A stretch of 64,000 nucleotides of DNA from CAYQQJ01 sp964419935 (GTDB lineage Bacteria > Pseudomonadota > Gammaproteobacteria > Pseudomonadales > Cellvibrionaceae), in NCBI GenBank assembly GCA_964419935.1, contig CAYQQJ010000009.1, forward strand, positions 1 through 64,000. The letters run 5' to 3'. Positions 30,370-39,100 of the stretch are shown piece by piece. Made by a program: the position numbers and the translations under genes. Position 1 is the first letter of the stretch; each line of letters starts with the position of its first letter. The notes under the pieces are model-generated. The model made no database searches. It was given only the letters and a program-made list of their open reading frames with translations, and was not told where the DNA came from.

Positions 30370-30765
30370 ATGGCCAAGCCAGGTAATAAAACAGCACCGC
30401 GCAAGAAGGTCAAAAAGACCGTCGTGGACGGTATCGCGCATGTTCATGCGTCGTTCAACAACACCATCGTGACGATTACCGATCGTCAAGGTAATACGCT
30501 GAGTTGGGCCACTTCCGGTGGTTCGGGTTTCCGAGGCTCACGTAAGAGTACACCGTTTGCTGCACAGGTTGCAGCAGAGCGTGCAGGTCAAGCTGCACAA
30601 GAATACGGTTTGAAAAACTTAGATGTCGAAGTGAAAGGTCCTGGTCCCGGCCGCGAATCTGCGGTACGAGCATTGAACAATGTTGGTTATAAAATCACCA
30701 ATATTACTGATGTGACGCCGATACCTCACAACGGCTGTCGTCCACCTAAAAAGCGTCGGGTTTAA
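30370..30765 (+). CDS. rpsK: 30S ribosomal protein S11
   Basis: A 131-residue S11 of the 30S platform. It shows GIAHVHASFNNTIVTITDRQGN and the C-terminal DVTPIPHNGCRPPKKRRV. It follows rpsM by 62 nt. Confidence 0.98.
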   Translation: MAKPGNKTAPRKKVKKTVVDGIAHVHASFNNTIVTITDRQGNTLSWATSGGSGFRGSRKSTPFAAQVAAERAGQAAQEYGLKNLDVEVKGPGPGRESAVRALNNVGYKITNITDVTPIPHNGCRPPKKRRV

Positions 30766-30777
30766 GGGGGTAGAACA

Positions 30778-31398
30778 ATGGCTCGTTATATTGGACCAAC
30801 CTGTAAACTATCTCGTCGCGAAGGCACGGATCTGTTTCTGAAAAGTGGCGTGCGCCCACTGGAATCCAAGTGTAAAGCAGAAACAGCGCCGGGCATGCAT
30901 GGTCAGCGTCGTGGTCGGTTGTCGGATTACGGTGTACAGCTACGAGAGAAGCAAAAAGTTCGTCGTACCTATGGCGTATTGGAAAAGCAGTTCCGCGGTT
31001 ACTACAAAGAAGCAGCACGTCGCAAGGGTGCAACGGGCGAGAACCTGTTGCAACTGTTGGAGTGTCGTTTGGATAACGTGGTTTACCGTATGGGTTTTGG
31101 CTCTACTCGCGCCGAATCTCGCCAGCTGGTTTCCCACAAATCGATCCTGGTTAATGGTAGCACTCTGAACATACCGTCTTATCAAGTTCAGGCCGGTGAT
31201 GTGATTGCAGTTCGTGAAAAAGCAAAGAATCAGCTGCGTATCCAGAACTCCATGGGCATTGCTGCACAGCGTGCAGATGTCGAGTGGGTGGATGTGAATG
31301 CGGAAAAGAAAGAAGGGACATTCAAGCGTGTTCCTGATCGTGCTGATCTGCCTGCAGACATCAATGAAAACCTGATCGTAGAGCTTTACTCCAAGTAA
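30778..31398 (+). CDS. rpsD: 30S ribosomal protein S4
   Basis: A 206-residue S4, primary 16S binder and repressor of the alpha operon in E. coli. The N-terminus has CKLSRREGTDLFLKSGVRP, and an S4 RNA-binding domain appears around residues 97-155 with ESRQLVSHKSILVNG. Its length equals that of E. coli S4. Confidence 0.98.
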   Translation: MARYIGPTCKLSRREGTDLFLKSGVRPLESKCKAETAPGMHGQRRGRLSDYGVQLREKQKVRRTYGVLEKQFRGYYKEAARRKGATGENLLQLLECRLDNVVYRMGFGSTRAESRQLVSHKSILVNGSTLNIPSYQVQAGDVIAVREKAKNQLRIQNSMGIAAQRADVEWVDVNAEKKEGTFKRVPDRADLPADINENLIVELYSK

Positions 31399-31453
31399 GT
31401 TTTGAAGGCGAAGCTGTATATAATCACGCAAAGTACTATTAACAGGTGTATCT

Positions 31454-32443
31454 ATGCAGAGTGCTGTTAACGAATTTTTGACGCCGCGTCATATTGATGT
31501 GACAGAGATGGCTCCAACCCGGGCGAAGGTTGTCCTGGAGCCGCTGGAGCGCGGTTTCGGCCACACGCTGGGCAACGCCTTGCGTCGTATCTTGCTGTCG
31601 TCTATGCCGGGTTGCGCCATCACTGATGTTGAAATCGATGGTGTACAGCACGAGTACAGCGCCATTGAAGGTGTGCAGGAAGATGTGATCGAGATTCTGC
31701 TCAACTTGAAGAATGTTGCCATCGTGATGCACGGAAAGGACCAGGCATCGCTCAGTTTGAGCAAGAAAGGCCCTGGCGTGGTGACTGCTGGCGATATTCA
31801 GGTTGACCATGATGTCGAAATCAAGAACCCCGAGCTGGTGATTGCGAATATTACCGCGGACGTTGGCCTGAACATGAAGTTGACTGTTGCGCGTGGTCGC
31901 GGCTATCAACCTGCAGATTCCCGCGTTAAAGACGAAGACGAAACACGTGCTATCGGCCGCCTGCAGTTGGATGCGTCGTTTAGCCCCGTGCGTCGCTTGG
32001 CCTACACGGTGGAAAGTGCGCGTGTTGAACAGCGTACGGACCTTGACAAGTTGGTTCTGGATCTTGAAACCAATGGTACTATCGATCCAGAAGAAGCCAT
32101 TCGTCGGGCAGCGACTATTCTGCAGCAACAATTGGCGGTATTTGTCGATCTGGAAGGCGAAAAGGAACTTGAGCCTGAACAGAAAGAAGATCAGATTGAT
32201 CCGGTACTGTTGCGTCCGGTAGATGATCTTGAATTGACAGTAAGATCGGCCAACTGCCTTAAAGCAGAAAACATTTACTACATCGGTGATTTGATTCAGC
32301 GTACGGAAGTTGAGTTGCTCAAGACTCCGAATCTGGGTAAAAAATCGCTGACTGAAATTAAAGACATTCTGGCTTCTCGCGGTTTGTCACTGGGAATGCG
32401 TTTGGAAAATTGGCCGCCGGCCAGTTTGAGAAATAGCGACTAA
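31454..32443 (+). CDS. rpoA: DNA-directed RNA polymerase subunit alpha
   Basis: A 329-residue alpha subunit, the same length as in E. coli. The N-terminal dimerisation domain includes EPLERGFGHTLGNALRRILLSS; after an acidic linker the C-terminal domain, which contacts UP elements and activators, includes RSANCLKAENIYYIGDLIQRTE and LKTPNLGKKSLTEIKD. Confidence 0.99.
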   Translation: MQSAVNEFLTPRHIDVTEMAPTRAKVVLEPLERGFGHTLGNALRRILLSSMPGCAITDVEIDGVQHEYSAIEGVQEDVIEILLNLKNVAIVMHGKDQASLSLSKKGPGVVTAGDIQVDHDVEIKNPELVIANITADVGLNMKLTVARGRGYQPADSRVKDEDETRAIGRLQLDASFSPVRRLAYTVESARVEQRTDLDKLVLDLETNGTIDPEEAIRRAATILQQQLAVFVDLEGEKELEPEQKEDQIDPVLLRPVDDLELTVRSANCLKAENIYYIGDLIQRTEVELLKTPNLGKKSLTEIKDILASRGLSLGMRLENWPPASLRNSD

Positions 32444-32513
32444 AATAGAGGGGCCGGCGTCGTCGGTCTGTAACAGACTTGCTGTGATAGCAATCGGTTA
32501 AGGGTTTAGTGTC

Positions 32514-32906
32514 ATGCGTCATCGTCATAGTGGCCGTCAGTTAAATCGGAACAGCTCACACCGGAAAGCCATGTTTCGCAATATGGTAACTTCACTGGTT
32601 GAGCATGAGTTGATTAAAACAACGTTGCCAAAAGCTAAAGAGCTCCGCAGTTATGCGGAGCCGTTGATTACTCTGAGTAAAAGCGACAGTGTTGCCAATC
32701 GCCGTCTGGCGTTCGACCGTCTGCGCAACAAAGCGACAGTCGGTAAACTGTTTAGCGAGCTGGGTCCGCGTTATGAGGGACGTCCTGGTGGCTACCTGCG
32801 CATTATGAAATGCGGTTACCGTGCAGGTGACAAGGCGCCAATGGCTTATGTTGAATTGGTGGATCGTCCGATCGAAGGTGATGTTGTCACAGGTGACGAA
32901 GCCTAA
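32514..32906 (+). CDS. rplQ: 50S ribosomal protein L17
   Basis: A 130-residue L17. It begins with MRHRHSGRQLNRNSSHRKAM and contains GGYLRIMKCGYRAGDKAPMAYVELVDR. It is the last gene of the alpha cluster and of the + strand housekeeping block; a strong terminator follows. Confidence 0.98.
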   Translation: MRHRHSGRQLNRNSSHRKAMFRNMVTSLVEHELIKTTLPKAKELRSYAEPLITLSKSDSVANRRLAFDRLRNKATVGKLFSELGPRYEGRPGGYLRIMKCGYRAGDKAPMAYVELVDRPIEGDVVTGDEA

Positions 32907-32933
32907 ACAGCAAAGTCATATCAAGTACAAATG

Positions 32934-32958
32934 ACGCCGGGCTTAGCCCGGCGTTTTT
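32934..32958 (+). terminator. Terminator after rplQ
   Basis: ACGCCGGGC (32934-32942) pairs perfectly with GCCCGGCGT (32946-32954) around a 3-nt TTA loop, followed by a T run. A canonical intrinsic terminator ending the ribosomal block. Confidence 0.92.
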
Positions 32959-33462
32959 GTTTGTGTTTTCCGCCACGTCTATCCCACAAATTCCAAAGAT
33001 ATAGATTCACTGTTTGTTGTTGTGACTTGGAGCAGCATTTGGTCGCACTCGTAGCCTGGATAGGTGCAATGGAGTCCGGGGCAGTAGAGTGTCTGGTCTC
33101 GAAAGCGCGCTGTAATTCCTTCGGGGCGACAAGTTTGCGGCTGGGCTCCTTGCGCCAAGGGGTTAGCGTTGTAATCAGCTGTGTTGCGGATTGGTCGCTG
33201 ACTTATCGAGGGGTACTTATCTGTTCTACAACACGCAAGTAAGGCAGCTTCGTCTTCCCGTATTGTGCTCGTTTGGGGGGAAGAGAGTCGACGAGTTTGA
33301 TCTGGTAGGAATGTCAGCGCTGCTATATAGGGCAAACAAAAGCCTGGCGAGCTGCAAGGGCATCAAACTGCTCTGATGCGTCTGATGGGAGTTAGAGGTA
33401 TTAGGTAGAGTGTTACAGGGAGAGGTTGCAGCGGACGGTCATCCGCTGCAACAAGGGGCAAG
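32959..33462. other. Intergenic region after the ribosomal block
   Basis: About 500 nt with no convincing coding sequence on either strand; the open frames here are short and lack ribosome binding sites. Near its right end is an 11-bp inverted repeat (33425-33452). It marks the change from housekeeping to accessory genes. Confidence 0.5.
33425..33452 (-). terminator. Hairpin downstream of the small secreted protein
   Basis: GTTGCAGCGGA (33425-33435) and TCCGCTGCAAC (33442-33452) are exact reverse complements around a 6-nt loop. On the - strand this lies 10 nt past the stop of the 33463-33756 gene, where a terminator is expected, but it is followed by CTCTCCC and not by a U run. Confidence 0.45.
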
Positions 33463-33756
33463 TTACCCTTGCTTGGACTTGAATACGCGAATAGCGCTGT
33501 TGAATTCATCAGCATACGCTTTCAGTGCATCGATAGCGTCCTTTTCCTCGCTGCGGCTCAGTCCAGCGCAAGCCAAATAGTCTTCGGTTGCTTTGACATA
33601 TGCTTTGACTTCATTGTTCGCTTTGATCATTTGCGCAGTGACGGCTGTGTTGGGATCGGGAATGACGGGGATGCTCTCGGGTTTAGCGCACGCGAAAGAA
33701 AGGGAAGGCAGTGCAGCGACAGTAGCCGCCAAAGCGGTAGAAACAAACTTGTTCAT
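33463..33756 (-). CDS. Small secreted protein, function unknown
   Basis: A 97-residue protein with a clear Sec signal peptide (MNKFVSTALAATVAALPSLSFA) and a mature part of about 75 residues that looks mostly helical. It has two cysteines, one at the first mature position (CAKPES) and one in YLACAG, which may form a disulfide. The residue before the first cysteine and the -2 phenylalanine do not make a good lipobox. I do not recognise a named family. It is 88 nt downstream of, and on the same strand as, the chemotaxis receptor, so the two may be co-transcribed. Confidence 0.7.
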   Translation of the reverse strand: MNKFVSTALAATVAALPSLSFACAKPESIPVIPDPNTAVTAQMIKANNEVKAYVKATEDYLACAGLSRSEEKDAIDALKAYADEFNSAIRVFKSKQG

Positions 33757-33844
33757 TAAAAATCATCTCGTTGGGAGTTGTTTAAGGGAAAGGTTGGGCT
33801 CAAGCGTCCAGGGGTAGCTGACCGCCGGGGCCCTGATAAATCCG

Positions 33845-35371
33845 TTACAATTTGAACCGTCCCACCAGGGCGGTCATGCGCTCCGCAGCGTCAGATAAAC
33901 TTCCTGTATTTGCCGTGATACGGCTTGAGCTCTCTGCGGTACTGGTTGCGACGGAAGAAATGCTGCCGATACTGGACTCGATCTGTTTTGTGGCAGCGCT
34001 TTGCTGCTCTGAAGCCGCAGCAATTTGGTTGGTTCTGTCACGGATGACACTGACGATACTGGTAATATCTTCCAGAGATGCCGTCGCCTCTCCTGCCTGA
34101 AGCACAGTAGCGCTTGCCTGAGCCGTGCCGGCGGTCATCATTTCAACGGCTTCTTTTGAACCTATCTGAAGGCGTTCGATCATCTGTTGAATTTCCGTTG
34201 TGGAGCTTTGCGTACGGGATGCCAGTGTACGAACTTCATCGGCGACGACGGCAAAACCGCGTCCTTGTTCACCCGCCCGAGCGGCCTCAATGGCGGCATT
34301 CAAGGCCAAAAGGTTGGTTTGCTCGGCAATGCTGCGAATAACATCCAGTACGGAGCCGATACTTACCGTCTCGGTGCGCAGTCGATCGATAACTTCCGAG
34401 GCGGTCTCTATTTCGTGGGAGAGGCTCTCGATCTGAGAGGTTGTTTTGGTCACAGTGGCTTTGCCCGAGTTAGCTGAGCTGTCTGCTTCCAGGGCCTTGG
34501 CTGCGGTCTCGGTAACGCTGTAAGACACGTCTTCCACGACGCTGGTCATTTCTCGCATCGCCTCTACGATCTGGTGGATATCAGATTGCTGAGTTTTGAT
34601 TGCGCCTTCGTTTTCCCGTGATAGCAGTGACAGCATGTCGGCATTACTGCTCACCTCCTGGGCGGTCTCCGCAACGCTCTCGATGATGCTATGCAGTCGC
34701 TGAATGAATGTATTGAAACAGCTTGCCAGCACAGATACTTCATCATTGCCTTTGACTGGCAAACGAGCGGTGAGATCGCCTTCGCCTTCGGAGATGTCGC
34801 GAAGCGCTTTAACCACATCGTTGATGGGGCGGACAATGCTGGCCTGTACGACGTATGCGAGAACCACAGCAATTACACTGATAATGATGACCAGCCACAG
34901 TGCGTCGAACGCGGCGTCCACCACGAGCTCATCCACTTCGGTCATATCGACTTCCATTACCAGACTTCCGATACGGCTGCCGTCCACGTTTATGGCCTCT
35001 GCCACTGTCAGCTGGCCGTCTGAGCGATCCACTTCCAGAGCTGGTGGGCGCTCCGGGATTTGAGCGGAATCTTTGTTCCGGGAGTAGTGAGCAAATACCT
35101 GGCCGTCCTTATAGACTACCGCGCGCATTACTCGGGGGCTCACGGACAATGCCTGGAGGGTTGCAGTGACCGTCATGTCGTCGTCAAACGTCAGGGCGCC
35201 AATACTGGATTCACCAAGAACTTGAGCCAGCGTACGCGTGTCGTCGATGATGGTATTTTCGGCAGTATTTATTCCGGAACGAACCGTAACGACGGTCGTC
35301 ACGATAACTGCGGCGACGCATGTGATGGTGACGCTCAGGAGTATCTTCCACTTCAAAGATAAATTGTTCAC
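33845..35371 (-). CDS. Methyl-accepting chemotaxis protein with CHASE8-type sensor
   Basis: A 508-residue receptor: first membrane helix (about 10-30), periplasmic domain (about 35-150) with ESSIGALTFDDDMTVTATLQALS, which matches the CHASE8 pattern, second helix (about 157-178), HAMP (about 180-235) and a long cytoplasmic coiled coil with the conserved tip LNAAIEAARAGEQGRGFAVVADEVRTLA split over residues about 360-390. It has no C-terminal CheR-docking pentapeptide (ends LVGRFKL). It should signal to CheA/CheW. CHASE8 domains elsewhere partner with small periplasmic proteins (YfiR with YfiN), which makes the adjacent small secreted gene interesting. Confidence 0.9.
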   Translation of the reverse strand: MNNLSLKWKILLSVTITCVAAVIVTTVVTVRSGINTAENTIIDDTRTLAQVLGESSIGALTFDDDMTVTATLQALSVSPRVMRAVVYKDGQVFAHYSRNKDSAQIPERPPALEVDRSDGQLTVAEAINVDGSRIGSLVMEVDMTEVDELVVDAAFDALWLVIIISVIAVVLAYVVQASIVRPINDVVKALRDISEGEGDLTARLPVKGNDEVSVLASCFNTFIQRLHSIIESVAETAQEVSSNADMLSLLSRENEGAIKTQQSDIHQIVEAMREMTSVVEDVSYSVTETAAKALEADSSANSGKATVTKTTSQIESLSHEIETASEVIDRLRTETVSIGSVLDVIRSIAEQTNLLALNAAIEAARAGEQGRGFAVVADEVRTLASRTQSSTTEIQQMIERLQIGSKEAVEMMTAGTAQASATVLQAGEATASLEDITSIVSVIRDRTNQIAAASEQQSAATKQIESSIGSISSVATSTAESSSRITANTGSLSDAAERMTALVGRFKL

Positions 35372-35533
35372 TTTAACCTCTGGGTTGGATTGCCATCGGG
35401 TGCAGCCGAGCCCAGTCTCGCAGGGCGAAATTGGTTGGCTAGTGTACCGTTCGGCAAGGATTAATGCATTCTGGCAATTACAGTGCTGCTCGTATATTTA
35501 AAAATAGTCTAAATAAAGGCAGAAAATGAGCCT

Positions 35534-35564
35534 GAGATCATAACCTCCGGTGGAGTTTGATCTC
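35534..35564 (+). repeat. Stable hairpin in the divergent region
   Basis: GAGATCA (35534-35540) pairs with TGATCTC (35558-35564); inside, CTCC (35545-35548) pairs with GGAG (35552-35555), with two A-T pairs between. Only single bulges break the stem. No U run follows on either strand. Confidence 0.5.
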
Positions 35565-35630
35565 TGGCGCTTATATCTGTGTTTACTATAACGGCCGGGT
35601 GTGTCCAAGCTTGAGGAATGTCTCGGATTA

Positions 35631-35672
35631 ACTCACTTGCAGCACTGCGTGCGCCATGGCGCGTAAGTGGGT
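35631..35672 (+). repeat. Symmetric element with palindromic core
   Basis: ACTCACTT (35631-35638) pairs with AAGTGGGT (35665-35672, one G-T), and the centre holds the 12-bp palindrome GCGCCATGGCGC (35651-35662). It could be an operator or an RNA hairpin. Confidence 0.45.
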
Positions 35673-36129
35673 ACACACTCGCATCTGGGAGCAGCTGTTA
35701 TCGTTTCTATCCCATTTAGTGAAACTCGTAAGTGTGGGAATAGTGGGAAATGGTTGAGTTGCGCTTCAGTTCGACCGAATGGCGCATAAAGTGGGAATAT
35801 GCCCTTTTTTACGGGCTGGCAGAGGGCGTAAATCGGGCAAGCCCCGGCCCTGAGGTCGTTTCCGCAGAAATGGGACGACAGTCAATCAAAAATGGCGGAG
35901 TGTTCGATGTGCAGTAGTTAACCGCAAAGAAACGGACAGTCCCCCAACTCATGGACCGATTTAATAATAAGACATGGTCTGCATTCCCAGGAGCATTGAT
36001 AGCTCGATTGCCAGGTAAAGCCTCGGTAATGACCGGTTTTGACGCTCGTCCTCCCAACTAACGGGCAAGGGAGCGGCGGAACGCGGTGAATGACAGATGA
36101 CCGAATAATAATGACGACCGGAGTCCTGT

Positions 36130-39100
36130 ATGAAACTAACCAATCCGAATGGCGGCAGTTGGCTGCGAGGAAAGAAAGCTTATCTCGCCGTCGCGTTGCT
36201 CAGTAGTGTTTTTGCGAGCGGAGCTGCTAGCGCTCAGCAAGTCGGCAATCTTCTTTGGGAGGAGAACTTCAACACACTCGATCCCGACATATGGAACGTT
36301 GTTGAAGGCGATGGCTGCCAGCATGGTCCCAATCTTTGCGGTTGGGGAAACCAGGAGTTGCAGTGGTACGATCAGAACAATGCCTATATCGACAATGGTG
36401 AGTTGGTACTCGAGGCCCGCCGGGAAGCGCATCTGAGCGGTGAACACAACGGTCGAATTTTTACGTCCGGCAAACTCGACTCGCAACATAAAGTGGCTGT
36501 TCAGTACGGCCTTATCGAAGTGCGCATGGCGCAGCCCGCTGTGGCTGGTGGGCTCTGGCCTGCTGCCTGGATGCTGGGGACCAGCCCGGAGACCTGGCCA
36601 CGCAACGGCGAAATAGACATGATGGAAGCCGGGCACAGTGCTTCCGCACGGGCCGAAGCCGGTTTTCCGGGGGCAGACGTCAATAGCTACGTCGGTTCTA
36701 ATGCGATCTTTCATGCGGAAGCGGCATGCTCTGATGGCAATCCGACTTGCGCAGCCATGACCGCCTGGCAAACCGATAATGCCTACGTAGCGTCTACCCC
36801 CTTAAGCAATCGCTTTGTGACCTACAGAACCTATTGGACCGATTCCCAGATTCGGTTCACCATCGAAGACAATGGCGTGGAGACTGAACTTTACAATGCA
36901 CCCATCACGATCGGTGCGGACATGGAGGAATTCCACAAGCCTTTTTATCTCTTGCTGAACATGGCAGTGGGGGGCACTTTCACGGGTCTCACGAATAACA
37001 GCCAGATCACCGCTGCACTTCCGGGTCAGGTGCGGGTGGATTACATTCGCGTATACCAACTGGATGGCCAGGGCGAAGTCTGGCTCGGCGATCCTCCACC
37101 GCCTCCGCCCGAAACCGGGACCTTCGGCGTGTTTACTGACAATACGCCAACCAGCAACAAGCTCGAGCCCGGCGTGACATCCGATATCTATATCTGGAAC
37201 ACCGAGTCGGTAGGAGAAGGTAATACCCCTGCATATGAAGGCAGCAATGTCATTGCCTGGAATTACATGGCACCTGGCCAGTGGTTCGGTGGTGGTGTCC
37301 AGGCCCGGGGCCTGCCCAACATGTCCAACTTTGTGGACGGTACTGTCAAGTTCCGAATCAAGATTCCCGCCAACGTACCTTTCCGCGTGGGTGTTGCGGA
37401 CGCTTACACCAATGAAAATTGGATAACTTTCCCGGCGAACGAGACCAAGTACGGCTTGGTGCGCAATGGTGAATGGGGTGAGGCGAGTATTCCTGTTGCA
37501 GACATTCGGGGAACTCTGATTGCCCTTCAAGCGATGAAAGGCATGTTCTATATTTCCAGTGTTGACGGCCAGTTTCCCTCGTCCAGCTTTCAGTTCGCCA
37601 TTGATGATGTGCGCTGGGAAGGCGGTGGCGACTCCGGTTCAAGCAGCAGCTCAAGCTCTTCTTCGAGCAGTTCGTCTGGCGGCTTTGACATCACCAATTT
37701 GAGTGGTGCGATCAATTCCCAGTTCAACGATTCACCTCCGTCCGAGGGTGAGCTCAATCTCACGGATAACAACGTCAATACCAAGTACCTGACATTCAAC
37801 CCATCGACCTGGGTTCAATATCAGGCTGACGACTCTTATATCGTTACCGGCTATACATTGACATCGGCCAATGACGCCGCAGAACGCGACCCGCGTAACT
37901 GGACCTTGCAGGGTTCCAACGACGGCAGCAACTGGGCGACTATCGATTCGCGCTCCAATCAGGATTTCCCGAACCGTTTTCAGACTCGCGAATTTTCCTT
38001 CGCCAATAGCGCGGCCTACCGCATCTACCGCTTCAACCTGAACAATAATAGCGGCGGGATTACTCAGCTGGCGGAATTCGAGCTGATTGGCACAGAAGCG
38101 GGCTCAAGCAGCTCCTCTTCAAGTAGCTCATCATCCAGCAGCTCTTCTTCGAGCAGTTCATCGTCCAGCTCATCATCAAGCGGTGGAAGCTGTACATCAA
38201 CGCAATACAGCGCGGGCACTGCCTACAGCGCCGGCCAGCTGGTGCAGAACGAGGGCAATGAATACCGCTGCGACATTGCCGGTTGGTGTTCTTCCAGCGC
38301 CGCCTGGGCCTATGAACCGGGTGCGGGTTCCGCGTGGCAGGACGCATGGACGCTCATCGGCGCCTGCGGTTCAACGTCCAGTTCTTCCAGCTCCTCAAGT
38401 TCGTCCAGTTCCTCCAGCTCGAGCAGTTCGTCCAGTAGCAGCTCCAGCTCGTCATCCAGCAGTGGTTCTGGTACCAGCTCAGTGGTTTTGCAGGCTGAAG
38501 ACTACGACAACTACTTCGACACCACGACCGGCAATACCGGTGGGGCCTACGGCAGCGACAATGTGGATATTGAAGCAGCGCAAGATGTCGATGGCGGGTA
38601 CAACGTTGGCTGGATTGTGACCAATGAGTGGTTGTCCTACAACGTGAACCTCGACGCGGGCACCTATCTTGTCAGCGCTCGCGTCGCTTCCGAGATCGGT
38701 GGCGGCAGCTACTCTCTGTCACTGGACGGCAATCAGTTCGGCACCAGCAGTGTTGGCGCAACTGGCGGATGGCAAAGCTGGCAGACGCAAACCGTGGGTG
38801 AGATCTCCGTTGCCACATCCGGCAGCCACACATTGCGCCTCGATGTAAACACGGGTGACTTCAACCTGAACTGGATCAAGCTGGAGCGACAGGCCGGCTG
38901 TACTTCGCCGAGCTGTATGGATACTGACGGTGACGGCGTCAATGACGACATCGATCAGTGCCCCGCGACTGGCGCTGGCGTATCCGTTGATCAAAATGGT
39001 TGCCCCCTGGATGGCGACGGCGACGGTGTGACAGACAACAATGATCAATGCCCTGGCACGGCTGCCGGCACCGCTGTCGATGCCAACGGTTGCAGCCTGG

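Larger units (their letters stand above)
35372..36129. other. 758-nt divergent intergenic region
   Basis: The gap between the receptor (-) and the GH16/di-heme gene (+) holds no convincing gene. It contains a stable hairpin (35534-35564), an imperfect 42-nt inverted repeat centred on GCGCCATGGCGC (35631-35672) and three direct copies of GTGGGAA (35734, 35743, 35791). Such a long, element-rich gap suggests regulated expression of the large enzyme gene. I did not recognise a known riboswitch. Confidence 0.5.

Noticed and set aside
35940..36129. Possible c-di-GMP (GEMM) riboswitch before the GH16/di-heme gene
   Set aside because: GGTAAAGCCTCGG recalls part of the motif, but the paired stems and the conserved receptor-loop sequence could not be laid out. 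A covariance-model search would settle it.
38087..38620. 177-codon + strand frame with Pro/Ala/Arg-rich product
   Set aside because: It is the shifted reading of the Ser linkers (AGC/TCC read as CAG/CCA and so on), not a gene.
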